From contig NZ_SPVG01000265.1 in assembly GCF_004614165.1 (NCBI RefSeq), positions 1-64,000 on the forward strand: 64,000 nt of DNA. Reading direction: 5' to 3'. Under the pieces are notes generated by a model. That model searched no databases. It worked only from the letters and a program-made list of their open reading frames with translations, and was not told where the DNA came from. A program made the translations under genes and the position numbers. The stretch comes from Duganella callida. Lineage in GTDB: Bacteria > Pseudomonadota > Gammaproteobacteria > Burkholderiales > Burkholderiaceae_D. Below are positions 36,369 to 45,547 of this stretch, piece after piece; the first letter of the stretch is position 1, and every line of letters starts with the position of its first letter.

Positions 36369-37262
36369 TCATGCCGCCAGCGCGCGCAGAGCGGCAATAT
36401 CGCGACGCGGCGGCGCGCCGAACATGCGCGCGTACTCGCGGCTGAACTGGGACGGGCTTTCGTAACCGACCTGGAAAGCGGCGGTTTCGGCATTGGCGGC
36501 GTTGGCGGCGATCAGCCGGCGCGCCTCCAGCAGCCGCAAGCGCTTCTGGTATTGCAGCGGCGTCATCGAGGTCAAGGCCTTGAACTTGCGGTGGAAGGCG
36601 GACGGGCTGAGCTGGGCGATGCGCGCCAGATCGTCGATGCGCACCGCCTCGGCGAAGCGCAGGCGCAGCGCATGGATGGCATGCATCACGCGTTCGCCAT
36701 GCTGCTCGGCCAGCGCCAGCCGCGCCACCGCGCCGCCGTAGGGGCCGGTCAGCAGCCAGTAGCAGATCTCGCGCATGATGGCGGGCTGCAGCAGCGGTAC
36801 CGCCTTGGGTGTGTGCAGCAGGCGCATCATGCGCAGCGCGCAGTCGGCCAGCGGACCGTCGAACTCGGCCACCAGCGCGCCGCGCTCGACCTCCACCGGC
36901 GCCGGCGGCTCGCCCAGGCTTTCCAGCACTTCGCGCATTACGGCCAGGTCCAGGCCGATCACCATGCCGAGAAACGGCGCCTGCGGACTGGCTTCCACCA
37001 CCCGGCCCAGCGCCGGCATCTCCACGCCCACCAACAGCGCCTGCCCGACTGCGTAGTCGTAGCGCTGGTTGCCGAACATGGTCCACTTGGCGCCCTGTGC
37101 CACCACGCACAAGGAAGGGCGCAACACCAGGTGCGCCGGTTGCCGCTCGTGGTTGGAGCGCAGCAGCATCAGGCCGTCGATGCCGGTAATCCAGGGATTT
37201 TCGCCGGGCTGCGTGTCGGTGTACTGCAGGATGGCAGCCGCAAGTTCTTTCATTTTATCCAT
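36369..37262 (-). CDS. AraC-family transcriptional regulator
   Basis: This 297-residue protein has an N-terminal AraC-type effector domain (AraC_N: LRPSLCVVAQGAKWTMFG) and a C-terminal double HTH (IDDLARIAQLSPSAFHRKFK and AFQVGYESPSQFSREY). I use the Met at 37262; 37271 and 37253 are equally possible. It is divergent from a short-chain dehydrogenase with 114 bp between them, the usual arrangement for a regulator and its target. Confidence 0.88.
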   Translation of the reverse strand: MDKMKELAAAILQYTDTQPGENPWITGIDGLMLLRSNHERQPAHLVLRPSLCVVAQGAKWTMFGNQRYDYAVGQALLVGVEMPALGRVVEASPQAPFLGMVIGLDLAVMREVLESLGEPPAPVEVERGALVAEFDGPLADCALRMMRLLHTPKAVPLLQPAIMREICYWLLTGPYGGAVARLALAEQHGERVMHAIHALRLRFAEAVRIDDLARIAQLSPSAFHRKFKALTSMTPLQYQKRLRLLEARRLIAANAANAETAAFQVGYESPSQFSREYARMFGAPPRRDIAALRALAA

Positions 37263-37376
37263 GCTTTGCATGATAGCACGCAGGCAGGAATAGGCAAGAA
37301 ATGTCATGGTTCCGGCATTCAATTGGGGACGCCCGACGCTTATTCTGCTCACACTACTCACCCACGGGAGCACACC

Positions 37377-38144
37377 ATGACTGCACAATCGAGCAATAAA
37401 ATCGCCATCATTACCGGCGGCAGCCGCGGCCTGGGCCGCAACACCGTGCTGAACCTCGCCAAGCGGGGCGTGCACAGCATCTTCACTTACCACGCCCATC
37501 CGGCGGCAGCCGAGGAAGTGACGGCTGAAGCAGCGAAACTGGGCGCACGCGCCATCGCCCTGCAGCTGGACGCCGGGCAGATCTCCACCTTCGACGGCTT
37601 CATCGGCCAGGTACGCGAGGCGCTGGCCAGCCTGGGCGCGGACCGCTTCGACTACCTGGTGAACAATGCCGGCACTTCCCATCACAACGCCATCATCGAC
37701 ACCACCGAAGCGGAATTCGACGCGCTGTACAACGTGCACCTGAAAGGCGTGTTCTTCCTGACCCAGAAGTTGCTGCCATTGATGAACGATGGCGGGCGCA
37801 TCGTCAACATTTCCAGCGGCCTGGCGCGCTTCGCCCTGCCCGGCAGCGCCCCTTACGCCGCCATGAAGGGCGCGGTAGAAGTATTGACCCGCTATTTGGC
37901 CAAAGAACTGGGCGAACGCGGCATCACCGCCAATACCGTGGCGCCAGGCGCGATCCAGACCGACTTCAGCGGCGGCATCGTGCGCGACAACCCGGAAGTC
38001 AACCGTCGCGTAGCCGAGATGACCGCGCTGGGCCGCCCCGGCCTGCCGGACGACATCGGCCCGATGATCGCCGCGCTGCTGTCGGACGACAACCGCTGGG
38101 TCAATGGCCAGCGCATCGAGGTGTCGGGCGGCATGATGCTGTAA
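37377..38144 (+). CDS. Short-chain dehydrogenase/reductase
   Basis: This 255-residue Rossmann-fold NAD(P)-dependent oxidoreductase has the cofactor motif TGGSRGLG (about 14-21), NNAG, and the active-site Ser with YAAMK (YxxxK). The C-terminus has the 3-oxoacyl-reductase-like WVNGQRIEVSGGM. A GGGAG site precedes the ATG. It is probably controlled by the divergent AraC regulator. The substrate is unknown. Confidence 0.9.
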   Translation: MTAQSSNKIAIITGGSRGLGRNTVLNLAKRGVHSIFTYHAHPAAAEEVTAEAAKLGARAIALQLDAGQISTFDGFIGQVREALASLGADRFDYLVNNAGTSHHNAIIDTTEAEFDALYNVHLKGVFFLTQKLLPLMNDGGRIVNISSGLARFALPGSAPYAAMKGAVEVLTRYLAKELGERGITANTVAPGAIQTDFSGGIVRDNPEVNRRVAEMTALGRPGLPDDIGPMIAALLSDDNRWVNGQRIEVSGGMML

Positions 38145-38265
38145 TCGCCGGCGCCGTCCCTGCTGATGGGGCGGCGCCACACTTGCGGTTGGCAGCCATG
38201 ATTGTCGTGGACAATCAGCAATAAGCCAGATTACATTATGATATTAACAATGATCTGCGGCCGCC

Positions 38266-38955
38266 ATGTACAGACACGCGTATGCCTACTTCCTTTTGGC
38301 GTTGCTGATCGCGATCGGCGGTTTCTACCCGTCGTTTTTCGGCGCATTGAGCGAGACCGACGCGGTCCACATGTTCCACGGCGTGGTGGCGACGCTCTGG
38401 CTGCTGCTGCTGATCATCCAGTCCTGGCTATACGCGCAGCGCCATCTGAGCCTGCACCGGCTGCTGGGGCGCAGCTCGCTGATCGTCGTACCGCTGTTCG
38501 TCATTTCGGGGATGATGGTGTTGCACGACATGCTGGCCGGACAGCAGCGCGGTTTCGTCAAAGCCTTCGGCACCATGCTCGGCTTTCTCGATATCACCAG
38601 CATCGCGTATTTCGCCTGGACCTATTGCATGGCGCTGGTGCATCGCCACCGTATCCAGCTGCATGCCCGCTATATGGCGTCCACCGCCGCCCTGCTTCTG
38701 CCGCCGGCGCTGGCGCGATTGATGGGGGGGCTGCATCTGCCGTTTATCAACTCCTTCATGTCGGCAGTCCACGGCTCGTATTTCGCCTCCGAACTGGTGG
38801 TGCTTGCCCTGGTGGCCAGTGATGCCCGCAACGGCGGCATCAAAAAGCCGTATATCGTTTTGCTGATTTTCACGCTGCTGCAACACGCCAGCGTGCTGAT
38901 CACGCCCAAACTCGGCTGGCTGAGCGAACTGGCACGCGCGTTCGGGGCGATTTAA
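38266..38955 (+). CDS. Uncharacterised multi-pass membrane protein
   Basis: This 229-residue protein has about six to seven hydrophobic helices (AYFLLALLIAIGGFYPSFF; VATLWLLLLIIQSWLY; LIVVPLFVISGMMVL; further ones at about 105-125, 140-160, 175-190 and 195-215). It carries conserved-looking histidines before or inside helices (HMFHGVVATLW, LHRLLGR, RHRIQLHARYM). The His pattern resembles small haem- or quinone-linked membrane families, but I cannot assign one. Confidence 0.7.
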   Translation: MYRHAYAYFLLALLIAIGGFYPSFFGALSETDAVHMFHGVVATLWLLLLIIQSWLYAQRHLSLHRLLGRSSLIVVPLFVISGMMVLHDMLAGQQRGFVKAFGTMLGFLDITSIAYFAWTYCMALVHRHRIQLHARYMASTAALLLPPALARLMGGLHLPFINSFMSAVHGSYFASELVVLALVASDARNGGIKKPYIVLLIFTLLQHASVLITPKLGWLSELARAFGAI

Positions 38956-38987
38956 GCGCCGACGCGTACCTCAGACGGACTGTTGCG

Positions 38988-39233
38988 CTACTGCCCGACG
39001 CAGATGATCTTGGTCGCGTATTCGTGCGCCGCGGATTTTTTCTTTGCCGCCCAAGCCATGGCCTCCTCCGCTTCCGCGATCGTCATCACGGTGGCCTTTT
39101 CCTTGTTCTTGATGAAGGAAACGCCTTCGAAAACGCCTTCCTTGCTGCGCATGACGCGGGCGAACACTGGTGGCTTGCTGCTGTCGCTGATTTTGTTCTG
39201 CTGAACCAGATAGCGTTGATCTTTGTTTTCCAT
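38988..39233 (-). CDS. Small uncharacterised protein (81 aa)
   Basis: This Lys-rich cytoplasmic protein has one predicted alpha/beta segment (EGVSFIKNKEKATVMTIAEA, then EEAMAWAAKKKSAAHEYATK). It has no recognised domain. Its base composition is lower in GC than its neighbours, and it lies just downstream of two tRNA-Asn genes. Confidence 0.6.
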   Translation of the reverse strand: MENKDQRYLVQQNKISDSSKPPVFARVMRSKEGVFEGVSFIKNKEKATVMTIAEAEEAMAWAAKKKSAAHEYATKIICVGQ

Positions 39234-39266
39234 GGCGGTCGCCCAAAAAAATGTGAACGGAAATGC

Positions 39267-39297
39267 AAAAAGCCCAACCGGTGATGGCTGGGCTTTT
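39267..39297 (-). terminator. Terminator of tRNA-Asn copy 2
   Basis: An AGCCCAACC / GGCTGGGCT hairpin (one mismatch) with A- and T-runs on both sides lies directly 3' of the tRNA at 39306. Confidence 0.8.
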
Positions 39298-39305
39298 CAG
39301 AATCT

Positions 39306-39381
39306 TGGCTCCCCGACCTGGACTCGAACCAGGGACCTGCGGATTAACAGTCCGTCGCTCTACCGACTGAGCTATCAGGGA
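39306..39381 (-). tRNA. tRNA-Asn(GTT), copy 2
   Basis: This is identical in all 76 positions to copy 1, with anticodon GTT and encoded CCA. A perfect -10 TATAAT lies at 39399-39394 on the minus strand with a weaker -35-like TGGTCA 17 bp further up, so it has its own promoter. Confidence 0.95.
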
Positions 39382-39471
39382 ATTGAGGCCGAAATTATAT
39401 CTGGCGATCTCGGTTTTGACCACCCTTGCCGCAACATTTTTTACCGCGGCGAGAGAGGCTCTCACTAAATG

Positions 39472-39497
39472 AAAAAGCCGCATATGCATGCGGCTTT
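39472..39497 (-). terminator. Terminator of tRNA-Asn copy 3
   Basis: A perfect 10-bp stem AAAGCCGCAT / ATGCGGCTTT with a 4-nt loop lies just 3' of the tRNA at 39507, with a flanking A/T run. Confidence 0.85.
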
Positions 39498-39506
39498 CTC
39501 GTATTC

Positions 39507-39582
39507 TGGCTCCCCGACCTGGACTCGAACCAGGGACCTGCGGATTAACAGTCCGTCGCTCTACCGACTGAGCTATCAGGGA
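39507..39582 (-). tRNA. tRNA-Asn(GTT), copy 3
   Basis: This is identical in all 76 positions to the other two copies. A TATAAA-like -10 is seen at 39601-39596 on the minus strand. It lies 125 bp from copy 2, with a terminator between them, so the two are separate transcription units. Confidence 0.95.
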
Positions 39583-39698
39583 TTAGAGGCAACATTTTAT
39601 ACTGTTTCTTTCACATCAGCAAGACGCGATCGACTGCGGTATTCCTTGTTGCCATTTCTTCTTGCCAAGCTTACAGCGCAGCGCGAAGAAACAAGAGT

Positions 39699-40895
39699 TT
39701 AGAGCACTTTCGCGATCGCGTCAATAACGATGTCGATATTGCGCGAGTTTAGGGCGGCCACGCAGATACGGCCGGTGTCCACGGCGTAGATCGATTGTTC
39801 GCGCAACTGGCCCACCTGCTCCTTGCTCAGGCCCGAGTACGAGAACATGCCGACCTGGTCACGCACGAAAGCGAAGTCGTGGCCCTTGGCTTGCAGCTTG
39901 ACGACGAACGCTTCGCGCATTTCCTTGATGCGCACACGCATGCCGGCCAGCTCGTCTTCCCACAGCTGGCGCAGTTCCGGCGTGGTCAGCACGGTGGCCA
40001 CCACTTTACCGCCGTGCACCGGCGGGTTGGAGTAGTTGGTACGCACGATACGCTTCAGCTGCGACATCAGGCGCGACGCTTCCTCGGCGGTGGCGGCGAC
40101 CACGCTCAGCGCGCCGACGCGCTCGCCGTACAGCGAGAATGACTTCGAGAACGAGTTCGACACCAGCAGCGGGCCGCCCGCTTCGGCGAAGCGGCGCACC
40201 ACGGCGCCGTCTTCTGCGATGCCGGCGCCAAAGCCCTGATAGGCCATGTCCAGGAACGGCACCAGGCCGCCGGCGGTGATGGCGGCGATCACTTCGGTCC
40301 ACTGGTCCGAGGTCAGGTCGGCGCCGGTCGGGTTATGGCAGCAGGCGTGCAGCAGCACGATGGAACCGCGCGGCATGGCCTTGATGTCGGCGATCATGCC
40401 GGCGAAATTGACGCCGTGCGTGGCCGCATCGAAGTAGGCGTAGTTGTTGACCTTGAAACCGGCGCTCTCGAACAGCGCGCGGTGATTCTCCCAGCTTGGG
40501 TCGCTGATGTAGACTTCCGCGTCCGGCGCGAAACGCTTCAGGAAGTCGGCGCCGATCTTCAGTGCGCCGGTGCCGCCGATGGCTTGCACGGTGACGGCCC
40601 GCTTCTCTTGAATTACCGCGCTGTCGGCACCAAATACCAGTTCCTGCACCGCCTTGTCATAGGCCGCCAGACCTTCGATCGGCAGGTAGGTGCGCGGGGC
40701 CGGGGCCGCGATCAGGAGTTCCTCCGCTTTCTGCACGCACGATAGCAGCGGCACTTTACCGTTGTCGTCATAATAAACACCGACACCCAGATTGATTTTG
40801 TTCTGGTTGAGGTCAGCATTAAAGGCTTCGGTAATGCCCAGGATAGGGTCGCGTGGCGCCATCTCGATAGCGCTGAACAAGCTTGGATTCGTCAT
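39699..40895 (-). CDS. tyrB: Aromatic amino acid aminotransferase
   Basis: This 398-residue class I PLP aminotransferase has the AspAT/TyrB alpha-subfamily segments INLGVGVYYDDNGKVP and ACCHNPTGADLT, the PLP lysine in SNSFSKSFSLYGERVG, and RTNYSNPP. It transfers amino groups between aromatic amino acids (and aspartate) and 2-oxoglutarate. The ATG at 40895 begins the family N-terminus (MTNPSLFSAIEMAPRDPI); the upstream extension is not conserved. It is divergent from uvrB. Confidence 0.9.
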   Translation of the reverse strand: MTNPSLFSAIEMAPRDPILGITEAFNADLNQNKINLGVGVYYDDNGKVPLLSCVQKAEELLIAAPAPRTYLPIEGLAAYDKAVQELVFGADSAVIQEKRAVTVQAIGGTGALKIGADFLKRFAPDAEVYISDPSWENHRALFESAGFKVNNYAYFDAATHGVNFAGMIADIKAMPRGSIVLLHACCHNPTGADLTSDQWTEVIAAITAGGLVPFLDMAYQGFGAGIAEDGAVVRRFAEAGGPLLVSNSFSKSFSLYGERVGALSVVAATAEEASRLMSQLKRIVRTNYSNPPVHGGKVVATVLTTPELRQLWEDELAGMRVRIKEMREAFVVKLQAKGHDFAFVRDQVGMFSYSGLSKEQVGQLREQSIYAVDTGRICVAALNSRNIDIVIDAIAKVL

Positions 40896-41006
40896 GATAA
40901 GATTGGATTCAATGGAAGCGGTTCGCAGCAGATGTATAGACAGCGCCCTTAAAATAAACACTTACGGCCGCTGGCAGGCCATTATTCTAACAAAGGTCTG
41001 ACACCG

Positions 41007-43079
41007 ATGGCTGATTTAAGCGCCCCTGTAAACCCGCAAGCGACCGTGGTCACGTTCCCGGATTCGCCGTTCCGTTTGCACCAGCCCTTCCCGCCGTCCG
41101 GCGACCAGCCGACCGCGATCGAGCAGCTGTGCGAAGGCGTCAACGACGGCCTGTTTTATCAGACACTGCTGGGTGTAACCGGCTCCGGCAAGACCTACAC
41201 GATGGCCAACGTGATCGCCCGCCTGGGCCGCCCCGCCATCGTGTTCGCGCCCAACAAGACGCTGGCGGCCCAGCTGTATTCGGAGTTCCGCGAATTCTTC
41301 CCGGAGAACGCGGTCGAGTACTTCGTGTCCTACTACGATTACTACCAGCCGGAAGCCTACGTGCCGCAGCGCGACCTGTTCATCGAAAAGGATTCGTCCA
41401 TCAATGAGCACATCGAGCAGATGCGCCTGTCGTGCACCAAGTCGCTGATGGAGCGGCGCGACGTGGTGATCGTGGCCACCGTGTCGGCCATCTACGGTAT
41501 CGGTAATCCCAACGAATACCACCAGATGATCCTGACGCTGCGCCAGAAGGACCGCGTGTCGCAGCGCGACATCATCGCGCGCCTGATCCAGATGCAGTAC
41601 ACGCGCAATGAGGTGGACTTCGGCCGCGGCACATTCCGCGTGCGCGGCGACACGCTGGACATCTTCCCGGCGGAAAATGCCGACCTGGCGGTGCGCCTGG
41701 AACTGTGGGACGACGAACTGGAATCGATCCAGCTGTTCGACCCGCTGACCGGCCGCGTCAAGCAGAAGATCCCGCGCTTCACCGTCTATCCCGGTTCGCA
41801 TTACGTGACGCCGCGCTCCACCGTGCTGAACGCGATCGAGAGCATCAAGGCCGAGCTGCGCGACCGCCTGGAATTCTTCCGCAAGGAGGGCAAGCTGGTG
41901 GAAGAACAGCGCCTGGAACAGCGCACCCGCTTCGACCTGGAGATGCTGGCCGAAATCGGCTTCACCAAGGGCATCGAGAACTATTCGCGCCATCTGAGCG
42001 GCGCCAAGCCGGGCGAACCGCCGCCGACGCTGGTCGACTACCTGCCGAAGGACGCGCTGATGTTCATGGACGAGTCGCACGTGCTGGTCGGCCAGCTGAG
42101 TGCCATGTACAACGGCGACCGCTCGCGCAAGACCAACCTGGTGGACTACGGCTTCCGCCTGCCGTCGGCGCTGGACAACCGCCCGCTCAAGTTCGAGGAA
42201 TTCGAAAACAAGATGCGGCAGACCATCTTCGTCTCCGCCACCCCGGCCGAGTACGAGAACGCGCACGCCGACCAGGTGGTGGAACAGGTGGTGCGTCCGA
42301 CGGGTCTGGTGGACCCGCTGGTGATCGTGCGTCCCGCACTGTCGCAGGTGGATGATCTGATGTCCGAGATCACCGACCGCGTCGCCAAGAACGAGCGCGT
42401 GCTGGTCACCACGCTGACCAAGCGCATGTCGGAGCAGCTGACCGAATACCTGGCCGACCACGGCGTCAAGGTGCGCTACCTGCACAGCGACATCGACACG
42501 GTGGAACGGGTGGAACTGCTGCGCGATCTGCGCATCGGCACCTTCGACGTGCTGGTCGGGATCAACCTGCTGCGCGAGGGCCTGGATTTGCCGGAAGTGT
42601 CGCTGGTGGCGATCCTGGACGCCGACAAGGAAGGCTTCCTCCGTTCGGAACGCTCGCTGATCCAGACCATCGGCCGCGCCGCGCGTAACCTGAACGGCGT
42701 GGCGCTGCTGTACGCCGACCGCATGACCGAATCGATGGAACGCGCCATCGGCGAGACGGAGCGCCGCCGCGCCAAGCAGATCGCCTTCAACGAAGCCAAC
42801 GGCATCGTGCCGCGCGGCGTGAAGAAGATCATCAAGGACATGATCGACGGCGTCTACAGCGAGAAGGAAGCGAAGGAAGTGCTGCAGGTGGCGCAGGAAA
42901 CCGCCAAGTACGAGTCCATGTCCGAGAAGCAGATCAGCAAGGAGATCAAGCGCCTGGAAAAGGCCATGCTCGATTACGCCAGGAACCTGGAGTTCGAGAA
43001 GGCCGCGCAGGTGCGCGACCAGCTGCATCACCTCAAGCAGCAGCTGTTCGGCGCCCCGGGCGCGGACAACATCGCCTGA
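41007..43079 (+). CDS. uvrB: Excinuclease ABC subunit B
   Basis: This 690-residue nucleotide-excision repair helicase-like subunit has Walker A GVTGSGKT (about 55-62), the beta-hairpin region [15 protein letters not shown], and helicase motifs FMDESH and GRAARN. The C-terminal UVR motif ([17 protein letters not shown]) contacts UvrC. Length is typical. I see no LexA box upstream, unlike E. coli uvrB. Confidence 0.98.
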   Translation: MADLSAPVNPQATVVTFPDSPFRLHQPFPPSGDQPTAIEQLCEGVNDGLFYQTLLGVTGSGKTYTMANVIARLGRPAIVFAPNKTLAAQLYSEFREFFPENAVEYFVSYYDYYQPEAYVPQRDLFIEKDSSINEHIEQMRLSCTKSLMERRDVVIVATVSAIYGIGNPNEYHQMILTLRQKDRVSQRDIIARLIQMQYTRNEVDFGRGTFRVRGDTLDIFPAENADLAVRLELWDDELESIQLFDPLTGRVKQKIPRFTVYPGSHYVTPRSTVLNAIESIKAELRDRLEFFRKEGKLVEEQRLEQRTRFDLEMLAEIGFTKGIENYSRHLSGAKPGEPPPTLVDYLPKDALMFMDESHVLVGQLSAMYNGDRSRKTNLVDYGFRLPSALDNRPLKFEEFENKMRQTIFVSATPAEYENAHADQVVEQVVRPTGLVDPLVIVRPALSQVDDLMSEITDRVAKNERVLVTTLTKRMSEQLTEYLADHGVKVRYLHSDIDTVERVELLRDLRIGTFDVLVGINLLREGLDLPEVSLVAILDADKEGFLRSERSLIQTIGRAARNLNGVALLYADRMTESMERAIGETERRRAKQIAFNEANGIVPRGVKKIIKDMIDGVYSEKEAKEVLQVAQETAKYESMSEKQISKEIKRLEKAMLDYARNLEFEKAAQVRDQLHHLKQQLFGAPGADNIA

Positions 43080-43083
43080 GGGC

Positions 43084-44025
43084 TTACGGCGCCTTGACGA
43101 ATCCGCTCAAGGCGTCGATCAGCTGCGGCGCCACCGGCAGGTCGGGGCTGGCGTAGGATTTCTGCTGCAGCGCCTCGTCATTGCCGACGATTTTCAACAG
43201 GTGGTTCATGCCCTCCACCATCACCACCTTGGCGTGTGGCTGAGCGGTCGACAGCACCTTGGCCTCGTCTTGCTGCACCTGCAGATCGGCGGTGCCCTGC
43301 AGGATCAGCACCGGCATCTTCAGCGCGGCAATGGCGCTGCGCGGTTCGTGCTTCAGCATCGACATTACATAAGGCTGAACGTCCGGACGATACAGGACCA
43401 TCAGCGCAGGCGGCACCTGTTTCACTTCCCTGCCCTGCTTGAGCTCCGCCATGATGCGATCGCTCTCGGCGAGCAGCGGTGGCGGCAGTTTTTCCTCCAG
43501 CTGCTTGTGCAGCACTTCATCCAAGCCATGGCCGATGCCGGCGATCAGCACACAGGCATCGGCGCCGCCTTGCGCGCAGGCTTCCGACGCGATCAGCGCA
43601 CCTTCGCTATGTCCCGCCATGACCACGCGCGAGAAGCGGCCATCGGCGCGCAGCTTCTTCAGCCATGCGCTGGCGTCGCCGACGTAATCGTCGAGGCGCA
43701 GATCCTTCTCCTTCCACACCGGCAGCGCGCTGGAGCCGATGCCGCGTTTATCGTAGCGCACCGAGGCGATGCCGCGTTTGGCCAGCGCCTCCGCCACCAT
43801 TTTCAGCGAATCGTTCGGGCCGGGCAGCATGGTGTTGTTGCCGTCACGGTCGGTGGGGCCGGAGCCCGAATGCAGCAGCACCACCGGCACCTTGCCGCTG
43901 ACGCCATCGGGCGTGAGCTCGGTGCCGTAGATCGTGCCGCCATCGACATCCAGCGACACCGGCCGCTGCGCGGCCAGTGCCGATACGGATACCATCATCA
44001 AGGGCAGCAAAAATGTGTAACGCAT
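43084..44025 (-). CDS. Secreted alpha/beta hydrolase
   Basis: This 313-residue protein has a signal peptide (to about residue 19, VSALAAQ), an oxyanion region HSGSGPTDRDGN, the nucleophile elbow GHSEG (Ser about 132), and a C-terminal GMNHLLK histidine. This is an esterase/peptidase-like fold (YkfD/Dienelactone-hydrolase-like). The ATG at 44025 has GGAG 7 nt upstream, which decides it over 44049. It follows the ArsR-type gene by 66 bp and is probably cotranscribed with it. Confidence 0.82.
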   Translation of the reverse strand: MRYTFLLPLMMVSVSALAAQRPVSLDVDGGTIYGTELTPDGVSGKVPVVLLHSGSGPTDRDGNNTMLPGPNDSLKMVAEALAKRGIASVRYDKRGIGSSALPVWKEKDLRLDDYVGDASAWLKKLRADGRFSRVVMAGHSEGALIASEACAQGGADACVLIAGIGHGLDEVLHKQLEEKLPPPLLAESDRIMAELKQGREVKQVPPALMVLYRPDVQPYVMSMLKHEPRSAIAALKMPVLILQGTADLQVQQDEAKVLSTAQPHAKVVMVEGMNHLLKIVGNDEALQQKSYASPDLPVAPQLIDALSGFVKAP

Positions 44026-44091
44026 ACTTTTCTCCGGTTCATTGAGCAAGACGTTTGTACAGCAGGATGCACAGCATGAAGGGACGCGCCC

Positions 44092-44385
44092 TCACGTTTT
44101 TCTCCTCGGCCTGGGGGTGTCCGCGCCGGTCAGGTCCATCATCCAGGCCAGCACGTCCCGCAATACGGTGGTGTTCAGGCCATACCAGATGGTCTGCCCT
44201 TCGCGCCGGCGCGTGATCAGGTCAGCCTCGGCGAGCACCGCGAAGTGGTGCGACATGGTGGGCTTGCTCATGTCGAAATGCCCGGACAGGTCGCCGGCCG
44301 TCATTTCGCCATGACGCAGCAGCCGCAGGATTTCCCTGCGTGCCGGATCGGCGATGGCTTTGAAGGCGCTGTTGTGGGCATTCAT
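44092..44385 (-). CDS. ArsR/SdpR-family repressor
   Basis: This 97-residue winged-helix protein has PARREILRLLRHGEMTAGDL and the recognition helix region SKPTMSHHFAVLAEADLI, closest to the autorepressor SdpR subgroup. It lacks the cysteine metal motif of ArsR (no ELCVCD), so it is probably not a metal sensor. A 12-bp palindrome sits 9 bp upstream of its start. It probably controls itself and the hydrolase downstream. Confidence 0.87.
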   Translation of the reverse strand: MNAHNSAFKAIADPARREILRLLRHGEMTAGDLSGHFDMSKPTMSHHFAVLAEADLITRRREGQTIWYGLNTTVLRDVLAWMMDLTGADTPRPRRKT

Positions 44386-44394
44386 TAGGCAAGC

Positions 44395-44406
44395 GTCTAA
44401 TTAGAC
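44395..44406 (-). promoter_or_regulatory. Probable autoregulatory operator of the ArsR/SdpR gene
   Basis: The perfect 12-bp palindrome GTCTAATTAGAC ends 9 bp before the start codon. A related half-site (TATCTAAATATA) follows 4 bp further upstream. The position suits repression of the gene's own promoter. Confidence 0.5.
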
Positions 44407-44461
44407 AGTTATCTAAATATAGGCCGATTGGATGAGCGGGTCAAGTACGGCGCTGATGAAT

Positions 44462-45538
<1,077 letters not shown>

Positions 45539-45547
45539 ACCTTCTCC

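Noticed and set aside
40896..41006. Possible LexA box upstream of uvrB
   Set aside because: I looked for CTGT-N8-ACAG, since uvrB is SOS-regulated in E. coli, and found no match.
44386..44461. Terminator at the end of the glucan operon
   Set aside because: No clear stem with a U-tract was visible between the ATPase gene and the ArsR/SdpR gene, so I do not claim one.
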